Source: Bdellovibrionaceae bacterium UBA2316 (GTDB taxonomy: Bacteria; Bdellovibrionota; Bdellovibrionia; Bdellovibrionales; Bdellovibrionaceae). Taken from it: a stretch of 64,000 bases of DNA. The stretch's first letter is position 1, and each line of letters opens with the position of its first letter. Of the stretch, positions 1-8,545 are shown piece after piece. The stretch is from contig DDVI01000117.1 of assembly GCA_002345205.1 (NCBI GenBank), forward strand, positions 17,108 to 81,107, written 5' to 3'. Position numbers and translations under genes: made by a program. The notes beneath the pieces were generated by a model. The model was not told the DNA's origin, did no database searches, and saw only the letters and a list, made by a program, of their open reading frames with translations.

Positions 1-410
1 TTGGCCGGCCAACTTGAATCAAGGAGGCGCTGTATATAGCGAACTTCAAACTCAACTATCTTTTCAAAAACCTCGCTATTCGCCGTTGTTATATTCAATG
101 GATTGACTAATCCATTGTGCTGAATACTTTTCTGATACTCTTGAATGGTACTGGGAATTTGATCGCGGCGTGCTAGATATTCCTCAAAACTTTGAATAGG
201 AATTTTACGACCACCTAATACAGCAGACTCCAAATGGCTAATTACTGCCAATGATTTCTGCAGTTCAGTCATGGACTCCGGCTGCATCAGATAGGATGTC
301 GCCACAAAACGAACTACGGGGTCTTTTGCCCACGACGATACAGACACCCCAGCTAAAGCCGGGAATATCACTATCGTTAAAAGCAAAATAACTAGCAAAA
401 TAGACTTCAC
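1..410 (-). CDS. Secreted protein of unknown function (3' end outside window)
   Basis: Read by hand on the minus strand; the frame is open from a GTG at 408-410 to the window edge, about 136 codons. The N-terminus is a clear signal peptide: one Lys, then a long Leu/Ile/Val stretch ending in FPALAG. The mature part begins VSVSSWAKDPVVRFVATSYL and is mixed helical and polar, with no motif I recognise. TTG codons up to 30 bases upstream are in frame and would give a longer N-region starting MARWLQFSKIV, so the start is uncertain; an in-frame TAA closes the frame just above them. It is divergent from the fatty-acid operon and its family cannot be told. Confidence 0.6.
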   Translation of the reverse strand, partial: MKSILLVILLLTIVIFPALAGVSVSSWAKDPVVRFVATSYLMQPESMTELQKSLAVISHLESAVLGGRKIPIQSFEEYLARRDQIPSTIQEYQKSIQHNGLVNPLNITTANSEVFEKIVEFEVRYIQRLLDSSWPA

Positions 411-627
411 AATTTTAGAAAACTGCAACCACCTCGCCAATCTTAGATCCAGAATTCCTTAGCTGAATGCAAACTGTTGGACCCTAAGAATTTTAACACG
501 CAAAAAACGGCACTATCGGCACGAATGGGACGGCGATGATGTAAAGAAAACTATATCCATTGAGATTGGATTAGGGACTTTCCTTTGAAGTTCAAATATG
601 TAATTTAGTGAATCTAACTAAAACTCG

Positions 628-656
628 TTGACCCTTGGCGAGGGTAAATTTAGTAC
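628..656 (+). promoter_or_regulatory. Candidate promoter directly abutting yceD start
   Basis: TTGACC at 628-633, a 17-base spacer and TAGTAC at 651-656. The -10 ends seven bases before the ATG at 664, and no Shine-Dalgarno sequence lies at a normal distance, so a transcript from here would start at or next to the start codon. The -35 is good; the -10 matches only three of six positions. Confidence 0.35.
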
Positions 657-663
657 ATGTACC

Positions 664-1224
664 ATGATTATCAATCTTGCTGAAATCCCCGAAGAGGGCC
701 GAAATTACGAATACACAACTGAATCTGGCGAAGTAACCGACGCTTTAGTTGATCTTATTGGCGAAAATAAATACGTGACTCAGTTTTTTATTCGCCCACT
801 TAACACGCGTGATTTTTCTTTGACTGGCACCCTCAAAACGAAATCTAAAGAGCTATGTTCGTACTGCGGTCAAAAAATCCAGTTCCCAGTGAATGTAAAA
901 TTCAATGAAATTCTAATACCGCCTCAGGAAATGACTCGCGACGGTCACTACGCAAAACCAAATCATTTTTCTGAAAACCAGACGGAAGGGCCCCAAAGTT
1001 TCGAGTATTCGGCCGGAATGAAACTTAATATCGGAGAATATTTACACGAGGCCATCGCTTTAGAAGTGCCTTACAACCCAGCACCAGAGGTTAACGCCAA
1101 GGGCGATTGCTCTGATTGTGGGCTAAATGTTCAAAATCTGCTTAAAACTTATGAAGAAAAGCCAACCGCTTTGGAAGAGACAAACCCATTTGCTGTTTTA
1201 AAAGGCTTAAAGATCACTCAGTAA
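664..1224 (+). CDS. yceD: YceD family (DUF177) protein
   Basis: 186 aa. The YceD/DUF177 family is encoded directly upstream of rpmF in most bacteria and has been linked to 23S rRNA and ribosome biogenesis. Two CxxC pairs typical of the family are present (LCSYCGQ near residue 67 and GDCSDCGLN near residue 156), which could bind a metal. The frame is also open from a TTG at 628, but that TTG is part of a likely -35 element; the ATG at 664 gives a family-like N-terminus (MIINLAEIPEEG). It is the first gene of the rpmF-fab cluster, with a 127-base gap before rpmF that holds another promoter candidate. Confidence 0.8.
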   Translation: MIINLAEIPEEGRNYEYTTESGEVTDALVDLIGENKYVTQFFIRPLNTRDFSLTGTLKTKSKELCSYCGQKIQFPVNVKFNEILIPPQEMTRDGHYAKPNHFSENQTEGPQSFEYSAGMKLNIGEYLHEAIALEVPYNPAPEVNAKGDCSDCGLNVQNLLKTYEEKPTALEETNPFAVLKGLKITQ

Positions 1225-1304
1225 GTTTTACGCACCTCGACCAAACTACAATATCAAAGATTGATTTTTTAATGAAATTAAGGAATTAATTCGTCTTTAT
1301 TATT

Positions 1305-1331
1305 TTGACACGATAACTAAGAAGCTAAGAT
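1305..1331 (+). promoter_or_regulatory. Candidate promoter for rpmF-fab operon
   Basis: A perfect TTGACA at 1305-1310, a short 15-base spacer and TAAGAT at 1326-1331. The same -10 hexamer and spacer recur in front of kup (minus strand). A transcript from here would have a leader of under 20 bases before rpmF. Confidence 0.4.
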
Positions 1332-1351
1332 CTGTTATTTAAGGAGCTACC

Positions 1352-1567
1352 ATGCCTACACCGAAGAAGAAAACCTCACGCTCACGCCGCGATATGAGAC
1401 GTTCACACGATTCTCTAGAAATTCCAGCTATTGGTTTTGATAAAAAAATGGGAGAATTCCACGCTCCTCACCGCGCTTACAAATCAACTGACGGCGCGTT
1501 CTACTACCGCGGTAAAGAAATCATCCCTGCTAAAGTTAAGAAACAAGCTGAAGAAACTGCTGAGTAA
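1352..1567 (+). CDS. rpmF: Large-subunit ribosomal protein bL32
   Basis: 71 aa, basic, beginning MPTPKKKTSRSRRDMRRSHD, the standard bL32 N-terminal signature for binding 23S rRNA. The C-terminal half lacks the four-Cys zinc ribbon found in some bL32 proteins, so this is the zinc-independent form. AAGGAG lies eight bases before the ATG. It sits between yceD and fabH; in most bacteria plsX would follow, but here only 25 bases separate its stop from fabH. Confidence 0.95.
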   Translation: MPTPKKKTSRSRRDMRRSHDSLEIPAIGFDKKMGEFHAPHRAYKSTDGAFYYRGKEIIPAKVKKQAEETAE

Positions 1568-1592
1568 TTTCAGCAGATAAAGCGAGGCATCC

Positions 1593-2588
1593 ATGGTTGG
1601 AGAGTTTAGATCCAAAGTAGCAGGAGTCGGCTCATACCTTCCTGAAAAAGTTCTTACTAATTTTGATTTAGAGAAAATGGTCGATACGAACAATGATTGG
1701 ATCATTGAACGTACCGGCATCAAACACCGCCACATCGCTGCCGACGGCGTCGGTACCAGCGATTTGGCTTACGAAGCCACCCTTAAAGCTTTAAAAATGT
1801 CCGGCTTATCTGCGCACGATCTTGATATGATCATCGTCTGCACAGTAAGTCCTGATCAAGTCATGCCGTCTACAGCGTGTGTATTACAAAGCAAGCTAGG
1901 CTGCCGCAACATCATGGCGTTCGATTTATCGGCGGCATGTTCTGGCTTCATATACGGACTTTCCGTTGCCGATCAGTTTATCCGCACAGGAGTGTACAAA
2001 AATATCCTAGTTGTGGGCGGCGAAGTTCTTCATCCATTTGTTAACTATGAAGACCGCGAAACATGCATCCTGTTCGGTGATGGGGCTGGTGCATGGATCT
2101 TGTCACGCACTGAAAAAGAAAATCCTAATGTTATTATGAGCTCACACCTTCACGCAGACGGTAACTTAGGTGAGCTTTTCGTTCTTCCAGCAGGAGGATC
2201 AAAAATTCCATTCAGCCAGGATGTTCTTAACAACAAAACTCAATACGTACGCATGAAAGGTCGCGAGATCTTTAAAAATGCAGTTCGTACCATGACGGAA
2301 TGCTGCCACGAAGCGCTTCGCGCAAACAACGTCAACCCGTCAGAAGTTGATTGGTTAGTTCCGCACCAAGCGAATTTACGCATTCTGGAAAGTGTCGCAA
2401 GTCACTTTGAATTCCCAACTGAAAAAGTGGTGGTTAGCTTACACGAAACAGGCAATACATCAGCAGCCAGCATTCCAGTTGCGTTTGATATGGCTTTGCA
2501 GGAAGGAAAAATTAAGCGTGGCCAGTTAATTCTATTAGCTGCTTTCGGCGCCGGCTTAACATCAGGCAGTTTACTACTTAGATTTTAA
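1593..2588 (+). CDS. fabH: Beta-ketoacyl-ACP synthase III
   Basis: 331 aa. Starts type II fatty-acid synthesis by condensing an acyl-CoA, usually acetyl-CoA, with malonyl-ACP in the cytoplasm. The Cys-His-Asn triad of KAS III is visible: Cys116 in DLSAACSGF, His258 in VPHQANLRI and Asn288 in GNTSAAS. Length is as usual for the family. AGCGAGG lies just upstream of the ATG. It follows rpmF by 25 bases and precedes fabD by 49, in the classic rpmF-fab order. The residues seen do not show whether it prefers straight or branched primers. Confidence 0.96.
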   Translation: MVGEFRSKVAGVGSYLPEKVLTNFDLEKMVDTNNDWIIERTGIKHRHIAADGVGTSDLAYEATLKALKMSGLSAHDLDMIIVCTVSPDQVMPSTACVLQSKLGCRNIMAFDLSAACSGFIYGLSVADQFIRTGVYKNILVVGGEVLHPFVNYEDRETCILFGDGAGAWILSRTEKENPNVIMSSHLHADGNLGELFVLPAGGSKIPFSQDVLNNKTQYVRMKGREIFKNAVRTMTECCHEALRANNVNPSEVDWLVPHQANLRILESVASHFEFPTEKVVVSLHETGNTSAASIPVAFDMALQEGKIKRGQLILLAAFGAGLTSGSLLLRF

Positions 2589-2637
2589 TTTAACGGTTAC
2601 GCAAATAACTCATTAGATTCTAAAAAAGGACTTTACG

Positions 2638-3591
2638 GTGGTTTTATTATTCCCAGGACAAGGAAGCCAGGCCCCAAAGATGGGCGCTTACCTTTTTGAT
2701 AATTTTTCGACATTTAAGAACACATTGGCTGAAGCCTCTGAAGCGATCAGCCTAGATATAAAAAAATTAATATATGAAGGCACTGAGGCCGATTTAGCAT
2801 TAACCGCCAATACGCAGCCAGCGTTATTGAGCGTTTCCGTTGGAACATTTCGTGTATTAAAAGAAAATGCGCAGTTAAAAATTGAAGCCGCTGCTGGACA
2901 CTCGATTGGTGAATACGCAGCCCTTGTTACCGCAGGCGTGATGGACTTTTCGACGGCGATGAAAGCCGTTCGTCTTCGTGGTGAGGCCATGCAGTCCGCA
3001 GTTCCGGTTGGTGAAGGCGGCATGGTAGCGGTTCTTGGGTTAGAACCTGACCAAGTGACGTGGTTATGTGAATGGGCCGAAAAAGAATCTGGTTTCAAAC
3101 CACTTTCCCCTGCTAATTTCAATAGTCCAGGACAAATCGTAATCAGCGGTTCAATGAAATGCATAGATTGGTTGAAAACAAACTTCAAAGCAGAATTAAT
3201 TCCGGGTTCACCTAAACGCGCGAAACTAATTCCTTTAAATGTATCGGCGCCATTTCACTGCGCGATGATGAAACCAGCACAAGAAAAAATGGATCAGTTC
3301 CTAAATGGAGTTACGTTCAATAAACCGCAGTTTCCGATTATTCAGAATTTCACCGCGGGTCTTGTAGAAAACCCAACCGAATTAAAACAAAACTTAATTC
3401 ACCAGGTTTCAGCACCCGTACTTTGGACCCAAACAATGAAGCTAATGGAAACAAAAAGTTGGATGACAGGTATTGAGTGCGGACATGGTTCGGTAATCAA
3501 GGGCTTATTCAAAAAAATGGACAATCCAAATTTCAAAATTCTAAGTTCGCAAACTCAAGAAGACTTAGACTTAATTAAAACTCAAAACTAA
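2638..3591 (+). CDS. fabD: Malonyl-CoA:ACP transacylase
   Basis: 317 aa. Transfers malonyl from CoA to ACP to supply the elongation steps. The N-terminal LFPGQGSQ motif and the nucleophile loop GHSIGEYAAL (Ser89) are intact, as is the partner His in NVSAPFHC near residue 206. It starts at GTG, with AAGGA seven bases upstream supporting this choice; no ATG fits the family N-terminus better. It lies ten bases before fabG, so the two are almost surely cotranscribed. Confidence 0.95.
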   Translation: MVLLFPGQGSQAPKMGAYLFDNFSTFKNTLAEASEAISLDIKKLIYEGTEADLALTANTQPALLSVSVGTFRVLKENAQLKIEAAAGHSIGEYAALVTAGVMDFSTAMKAVRLRGEAMQSAVPVGEGGMVAVLGLEPDQVTWLCEWAEKESGFKPLSPANFNSPGQIVISGSMKCIDWLKTNFKAELIPGSPKRAKLIPLNVSAPFHCAMMKPAQEKMDQFLNGVTFNKPQFPIIQNFTAGLVENPTELKQNLIHQVSAPVLWTQTMKLMETKSWMTGIECGHGSVIKGLFKKMDNPNFKILSSQTQEDLDLIKTQN

Positions 3592-3601
3592 GGACGTACC
3601 T

Positions 3602-4339
3602 ATGTTGTCTGGTAAAAAAATTCTAGTTACTGGTGGTAGCCGCGGTATCGGTGCCGAAATTGTAAAATCATTAGCGGAAGCTGGTGCCCAAGTCGCATTC
3701 ACGTATAGTTCAAACCAAGCATCGGCGCAGAAGATATTAGAAACACTTCCTGGCCAAGGTCACCGCATTTTAGCGATGAACGTGGCTGACGAAGCCTCGG
3801 TTAACAGTGCTCTAGAAACATTAATGGCAGATTGGAAAGAGTTCGACGGTCTTGTTAATAATGCCGGCATCACTAAAGACGGTTTGTTAATGCGTATGAA
3901 ATCTGAAGATTTCGATTCCGTGATCAATACAAACCTAAAAGGCACGTTCTACTTAACGAAAGCCATTACGAAACTTATGATGAAAGCGCGCAAAGGCTCT
4001 GTTGTTCAGATAACTAGTGTTATTGGACAAACTGGAAATGCAGGCCAAGCCAATTACGCCGCTTCAAAAGCGGCCGTTGTTGCATTTTCAAAATCAGTCG
4101 CTTTAGAGTTAGGCTCACGCGGTGTTCGCGTTAACTGCGTGGCACCCGGCTTTATCGAAACAGATATGACGGAAGTGCTCTCGGATGATGTGAAACAGAA
4201 GATTATGGACAAGATCCCTTTACAACGCATGGGAACGTCTAAAGACGTAGCTGACGCTGTAAAATTTCTACTGAGTGACCAAAGTGCTTACATTACAGGC
4301 CATACTTTAAGCGTAAATGGCGGAATGTTTATGGAGTAA
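3602..4339 (+). CDS. fabG: 3-oxoacyl-ACP reductase
   Basis: 245 aa. NADPH-dependent reduction of 3-oxoacyl-ACP. A classical short-chain dehydrogenase: cofactor loop TGGSRGIG at 10-17, NNAG at 86-89, catalytic Ser139, Tyr152 and Lys156 (YAASK), and the late-conserved VNCVAPGFIETDM. Position between fabD and acpP, together with the full set of motifs, makes FabG far more likely than another SDR. An inverted repeat with an internal T-run follows the stop, so acpP may have its own expression level. Confidence 0.95.
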   Translation: MLSGKKILVTGGSRGIGAEIVKSLAEAGAQVAFTYSSNQASAQKILETLPGQGHRILAMNVADEASVNSALETLMADWKEFDGLVNNAGITKDGLLMRMKSEDFDSVINTNLKGTFYLTKAITKLMMKARKGSVVQITSVIGQTGNAGQANYAASKAAVVAFSKSVALELGSRGVRVNCVAPGFIETDMTEVLSDDVKQKIMDKIPLQRMGTSKDVADAVKFLLSDQSAYITGHTLSVNGGMFME

Positions 4340-4343
4340 AAAC

Positions 4344-4377
4344 TTAGGCGTTTTTTTTTGCTTGCTCTACTGCCTAA
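4344..4377 (+). terminator. Inverted repeat with T-run between fabG and acpP
   Basis: TTAGGC at 4344-4349 pairs with GCCTAA at 4372-4377. Nine T residues (4351-4359) lie in the loop rather than after the stem, so this is not a textbook intrinsic terminator. It may act as a partial terminator or processing site that separates the moderately expressed fab genes from acpP. Confidence 0.3.
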
Positions 4378-4470
4378 ATCGTTTATTTTGATTACGTTTA
4401 TAAAATTAATAGAGTAACCAATTTTTCTAAAAGAAAGGAATTTACTATGGATTTACAAAAGGAGTCTAAC

Positions 4471-4707
4471 ATGTCACTAAGTCCAAAAATTAAAGATATC
4501 ATCGTTGAGCAATTGAGCGTTGATCCTGAGAAAGTTAAACCAGAAGCTTCATTCATCGATGATTTAGGTGCAGACAGCTTGGACATCGTTGAACTTGTTA
4601 TGGCTATGGAAGAAGAATTCGACATCGAAATCCCTGATGAAGATGCTGAAAAATTAAAAACAGTTCAAGACGTTACAAAATACTTAGAGACTAAAGGCAA
4701 AATCTAA
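4471..4707 (+). CDS. acpP: Acyl carrier protein
   Basis: 78 aa, strongly acidic. Carries growing acyl chains on 4'-phosphopantetheine attached to Ser36 in the GADSLD motif. The start is the ATG at 4471, because AAAAGGAG lies just upstream and this gives the usual MS...KIKDIIVEQL beginning and length; an ATG at 4447 would add eight atypical residues. The fabF start codon follows four bases after the stop. It is the shared substrate carrier for the neighbouring FabH, FabD, FabG and FabF. Confidence 0.97.
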   Translation: MSLSPKIKDIIVEQLSVDPEKVKPEASFIDDLGADSLDIVELVMAMEEEFDIEIPDEDAEKLKTVQDVTKYLETKGKI

Positions 4708-4711
4708 TTTT

Positions 4712-5980
4712 ATGCCTACCAATTTCGAGAGACCGTCACAGCCACAACGTCGAGTTGTGGTGACTGGGATTGGGCTTGTAAGCCCGCTAGGAAACACCCT
4801 AGAAGAGTCATGGAAAGCGTTATTGAAAGGTCAAAGCGGTATCACTCAAATTACAAAATTTGATGCCACTGCTTTTTCAACTAAAATAGCTGGCGAAGTA
4901 AAAGGGTTTAATCCCGATCTTTACATCGAGAAAAAAGAGCAAAAGAAAATGGATACATTCATCCATTATTCTATGGCCTGTTCTAAAATGGCTCTCGAAA
5001 TGGCTAATATAAAATTAACCGAAGAACAGCTCCTGAACACAGGAGCGTTCATTGGTGTCGGCATCGGAGGACTTCCGATGATCGAAGAACAATTAGAAAA
5101 ATTAAGAACCCGCGGCCCGAACCGCATTTCTCCGTTCTTTATTCCTGGCGTAATCACAAACTTGGCAGCCGGACAAGTATCTATAGAACATGGACTCAAA
5201 GGTCCTAATTTCGCTATCACTAGCGCGTGCGCGACTGGTGTTCACTCTATCGGTGAAGCATTCAATTATATTCGCTTCGGTCGAGCTGATTACATGTTAG
5301 CTGGCGGCGTAGAGGCAACAGTATGTCCTTCAGCTATCGGTGGTTTCTCGTCCATGAGAGCCATGTCGGAACGCAACGATGCTCCCGAAAAAGCGTCTCG
5401 TCCATTTGATAAAGACCGTGATGGCTTCGTCCTAGGTGAAGGCGGCGCTGTATTTTTCCTTGAAACATTAGAAAGCGCAACAAAACGTGGCGCGAATATT
5501 TTAGCCGAAGTATCTGGTTATGGCGCTTCTTCGGATGCGTACCACTTCACTAGCCCGGCTCCTGAAGGCGAAGGCGGTCGTCGTGCGATGGCCGGAGCCA
5601 TTAAAGACGCGGGTCTCAAACCGGAAGACATCAAGCACATCAACGCTCACGCTACATCAACTCCCATCGGTGACGGCTTAGAAACGAAAGCGATGAAAAA
5701 CTTGTTTGGCGATCACGCAAAGAACCTTTGGGTGTCTGGCACTAAGTCCATGACTGGCCATTTACTGGGTGCTGCGGGTGCGATTGAAAGCGCTTGGACT
5801 ATTTTAGCTCTTCGCGATCAAATCGTTCCACCAACAATCAACTTAGAAAATCCAAGCGAAGATTGTGACTTAGACTATGTTCCTAACCAAGCACGTGATG
5901 GAAAAATCCAGCACGCTTTAAACAACAGCTTTGGCTTCGGCGGCACAAACGGCTCAATCATCTTTTCAAAATTAGAGTAA
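4712..5980 (+). CDS. fabF: Beta-ketoacyl-ACP synthase II
   Basis: 422 aa. Elongating condensing enzyme of type II fatty-acid synthesis. The Cys-His-His triad is present: Cys173 in TSACATGVHS, His313 in NAHATSTPIGD and His350 in TGHLLGAAGA. The C-terminal FGGTNGSIIF motif is also there. About ten extra residues precede the usual VVVTGIGLVSPLG start, so an internal start is possible but no better ribosome site is seen. It is coupled to acpP by a four-base gap and followed after three bases by rpiB. Confidence 0.96.
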   Translation: MPTNFERPSQPQRRVVVTGIGLVSPLGNTLEESWKALLKGQSGITQITKFDATAFSTKIAGEVKGFNPDLYIEKKEQKKMDTFIHYSMACSKMALEMANIKLTEEQLLNTGAFIGVGIGGLPMIEEQLEKLRTRGPNRISPFFIPGVITNLAAGQVSIEHGLKGPNFAITSACATGVHSIGEAFNYIRFGRADYMLAGGVEATVCPSAIGGFSSMRAMSERNDAPEKASRPFDKDRDGFVLGEGGAVFFLETLESATKRGANILAEVSGYGASSDAYHFTSPAPEGEGGRRAMAGAIKDAGLKPEDIKHINAHATSTPIGDGLETKAMKNLFGDHAKNLWVSGTKSMTGHLLGAAGAIESAWTILALRDQIVPPTINLENPSEDCDLDYVPNQARDGKIQHALNNSFGFGGTNGSIIFSKLE

Positions 5981-5983
5981 ACT

Positions 5984-6457
5984 ATGAACGTATACATTGG
6001 TTCAGATCACGGTGGCTTCGACTTAAAACAACAGCTACTGGGATCTTTACCCACGTTAGGCCCATCGTTTAATTTTAAAGACTTAGGTTGCTATACCAGT
6101 GAATCGGTTAACTATCCGGACTTAGCTAAGCTAGTATGCGAAAGTGTCTTAGATGATTATAAAAAAATCCCCGATGTAATCGCCAGCGAAGATGCTCACA
6201 CTTACAAATCATTAGGCCTTTTGTTCTGCGGATCTGGTCAAGGCATGGCCATGAAAGCTAACAAATATCCACAAATCCGCGCGGCCCTGTGCTGGAACCC
6301 TGAAATAGCGACTCTAGCCAGGGAACATAACAATGCGAATATTTTATGTTTGCCCGGTCGTTACATCAATTCCCCTGTTGCGCTAGAAATGGTAAAGATA
6401 TTTCTAACGACACCATTTGGAAAAGGTCGTCACTCGATTCGCGTAGAAAAAATCTAG
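5984..6457 (+). CDS. rpiB: Ribose-5-phosphate isomerase B
   Basis: 157 aa. Interconverts ribose-5-phosphate and ribulose-5-phosphate. RpiB/LacAB family features: IGSDHGGF at the N-terminus, YPDLAKLV, the catalytic-Cys loop LFCGSGQGMAMKANK, and a C-terminal GRHSIRVEKI. Relative to typical RpiB there is an insertion of about 14 residues (roughly DYKKIPDVIASEDAHTYKS) just before the catalytic loop. It starts three bases after fabF and lies 33 bases before glyA; the rpiB-glyA pair is common in bacteria. Confidence 0.9.
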   Translation: MNVYIGSDHGGFDLKQQLLGSLPTLGPSFNFKDLGCYTSESVNYPDLAKLVCESVLDDYKKIPDVIASEDAHTYKSLGLLFCGSGQGMAMKANKYPQIRAALCWNPEIATLAREHNNANILCLPGRYINSPVALEMVKIFLTTPFGKGRHSIRVEKI

Positions 6458-6490
6458 CGAACACAAATTAAAATACACTGGGAGGCCGCT

Positions 6491-7735
6491 ATGTTGAATA
6501 CGTCACTGAAACAAACAGATGAAGCGATTTTTAATTTGATTGGAAAAGAATCTGTTCGTCAGCAAGAAGGCCTAGAAATGATCGCTTCGGAAAACTACAC
6601 ATCCTCTGCGGTGATGGAAGCTCAAGGATCAATCCTTACAAACAAATATGCGGAAGGCTATCCGAATAAACGCTACTACGGTGGCTGTGAGTTCGTTGAT
6701 GGGATCGAACAACTTGCAATTGATCGCGCAAAACAATTATTCAATGCTTCGTATGTTAACGTACAACCTCATGCAGGCTCACAAGCCAACATGGCCGTAT
6801 ACTTAGCGGCGCTTAAGGCGGGCGACACTATTTTAGGAATGGATTTATCGCATGGTGGGCATTTAACTCATGGAAGCCCGGTTAACTTTTCAGGATTACT
6901 ATTCAATGCAACGTCTTACAAGCTGGACCCAAACACAGGTGTTCTAAATTACGACGAGATTGCAAAATCTGCGAAAGAACACAAACCGAAAATGATCATC
7001 GCTGGCTACAGCGCCTATCCTCGCTTTTTAGATTTCGCAAAATTCAAAGAGATCGCAGATTCAGTGGGCGCGGTATTGCTTGTAGACATGGCTCATTTTG
7101 CGGGCCTTGTAGCATCAGGCCATCATCCGTCTCCTATGCCTTACGCAGACTACGTGACAACAACAACACACAAAACTCTACGTGGTCCTCGCGGCGGCAT
7201 GATCCTCACAAACAGTGAAGAGAAAGCAAAATCTATGAATTCCCGAATTTTCCCGGGCATCCAAGGTGGCCCACTCGAACACGTGATCGCTGGTAAAGCC
7301 GTGTGTTTCGGAGAGGCGCTAAAACCAGAATTCAAATCTTACATTGGTAACGTTTTAGAAAACGCAAAAACATTAGCCGAAGAATTAAAACGCAACGGAT
7401 TTAAATTAGTTACAGGTGGGACTGAAAACCACTTATTACTATTAGACCTTAGCGAGTCAACGGTCACTGGCAAAGCGGCCGAAATCGCTCTCGATGAAGC
7501 CGGAATCACCGTTAACAAAAACACAGTTCCAAACGAAAAGCGTTCCCCATTCGTCACATCAGGCATCCGCATCGGAACACCAGCCCTTACAACGCGTGGA
7601 ATGAAGGCCGCAGAAATGAAAACGATTGCCGGCTGGATCACCACAATTCTAAACAACGTAGAAGACAAAGCCACAAAAGAAAAAGTCCACAGCGAGGTAA
7701 AAGAACTCTGCAAACAATTCCCCTTACCGTACTAA
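6491..7735 (+). CDS. glyA: Serine hydroxymethyltransferase
   Basis: 414 aa. PLP enzyme converting serine and tetrahydrofolate to glycine and 5,10-methylene-tetrahydrofolate, the main one-carbon source. The PLP lysine is Lys228 in TTTTHKTLRGPRGG. EMIASENYTS and NKYAEGYPNKRYYGG in the N-terminal third are family signatures. GGGAGG lies directly before the ATG. It is the last gene of the long plus-strand run starting at yceD; no clear intrinsic terminator was found in the following 178 bases. Confidence 0.97.
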   Translation: MLNTSLKQTDEAIFNLIGKESVRQQEGLEMIASENYTSSAVMEAQGSILTNKYAEGYPNKRYYGGCEFVDGIEQLAIDRAKQLFNASYVNVQPHAGSQANMAVYLAALKAGDTILGMDLSHGGHLTHGSPVNFSGLLFNATSYKLDPNTGVLNYDEIAKSAKEHKPKMIIAGYSAYPRFLDFAKFKEIADSVGAVLLVDMAHFAGLVASGHHPSPMPYADYVTTTTHKTLRGPRGGMILTNSEEKAKSMNSRIFPGIQGGPLEHVIAGKAVCFGEALKPEFKSYIGNVLENAKTLAEELKRNGFKLVTGGTENHLLLLDLSESTVTGKAAEIALDEAGITVNKNTVPNEKRSPFVTSGIRIGTPALTTRGMKAAEMKTIAGWITTILNNVEDKATKEKVHSEVKELCKQFPLPY

Positions 7736-7913
7736 TCCCAACGCCCGATAAGGTACCGGCTCGCAAAAGGCCGATTCAAATTTAATGTTTTTTAATTCTG
7801 TCGGATTATTAGTCTGTTTTAACAAAAACTGGACTTTTTGCCTATTTAATCAAGACTTTAGGTGATTTTATTATTTACCGATGGACGAAAGTGGTTATAA
7901 TGGGAGGATACGC

Positions 7914-8543
7914 ATGAATAAAAAATCTTTACTTATTGTTACAATTCTATCAGTCCTGCCGCTAACGAGCCTTATGTCATCGTGCTCAACTTCGCCGACG
8001 TCCGTTAGCCGCGAAATCGGTTCTGTTCAACCAGTTGTGCTAGAATCAAAAAACTCTAAAATTTCTGACGAGTTATCACGCACCCCTCAATCAATGGCTC
8101 AAAGAAAGTACTTTGATTGGCCAATCGATGAGGCTCGCTTAACACGCGCCTACAGCGCCGATCCCGTTAAACACCCTAAACGTCGACTAAAGAAGCGTTC
8201 TCACTGGGGAATTGATCTAGCTTCAAACAAAGGCACTCCCATATATTCAAGCCATCACGGAACCGTAGTTTACTCAGGTCGTGACTTTAAAGGTTATGGC
8301 AAAATGCTATTAGTTGAGGGTGAAAACGGTTGGGCTACAATCTATGCCCACCTAGATAAAATCTTAGTAAAAGAAGGCCAAAAGTTACGTCAAGGTGATT
8401 TACTAGGTTTAATGGGCAAAACCGGACGCGTTACCGGCGTTCACCTACACTTTGAAATCCGTCAGAACAAAGACGCGTACGACCCTCTTTTATTCTTACC
8501 GAATGGCGAGAAAATCGCCTCAAAACTATCAGCTAAAAATTAG
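7914..8543 (+). CDS. M23 (LytM) peptidase-domain lipoprotein, NlpD/EnvC-like
   Basis: 209 aa. The N-terminus is a lipoprotein signal with Cys in SLMSSCSTS, so it is probably anchored in the envelope. Residues from about 90 to the end form an M23 domain with HWGID (HxxxD), YAHL and HLHFE, the zinc ligands and catalytic His of active LytM peptidases, so it could cut peptidoglycan cross-links. There is no LysM domain, unlike NlpD. GGGAGGA sits five bases before the ATG at 7914; an ATG at 7881 has no ribosome site. The stop faces the neighbouring barrel gene two bases away. Confidence 0.85.
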   Translation: MNKKSLLIVTILSVLPLTSLMSSCSTSPTSVSREIGSVQPVVLESKNSKISDELSRTPQSMAQRKYFDWPIDEARLTRAYSADPVKHPKRRLKKRSHWGIDLASNKGTPIYSSHHGTVVYSGRDFKGYGKMLLVEGENGWATIYAHLDKILVKEGQKLRQGDLLGLMGKTGRVTGVHLHFEIRQNKDAYDPLLFLPNGEKIASKLSAKN

Positions 8544-8545
8544 TT

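Noticed and set aside
2688..3188. Long minus-strand open frame inside fabD
   Set aside because: It is the shadow of fabD: no ribosome site, no family, and fabD shows all its catalytic motifs.
5984..6457. RpiB insertion taken as a frameshift
   Set aside because: The extra 14 residues before the catalytic loop are in frame and the flanking motifs are intact, so it is a normal lineage insertion.
7741..7785. GCCGATTC and CCCGATAA near 7744-7775 as FliA promoters for the M23 gene
   Set aside because: No matching -35 at the right spacing, and they lie over 100 bases from the start codon.
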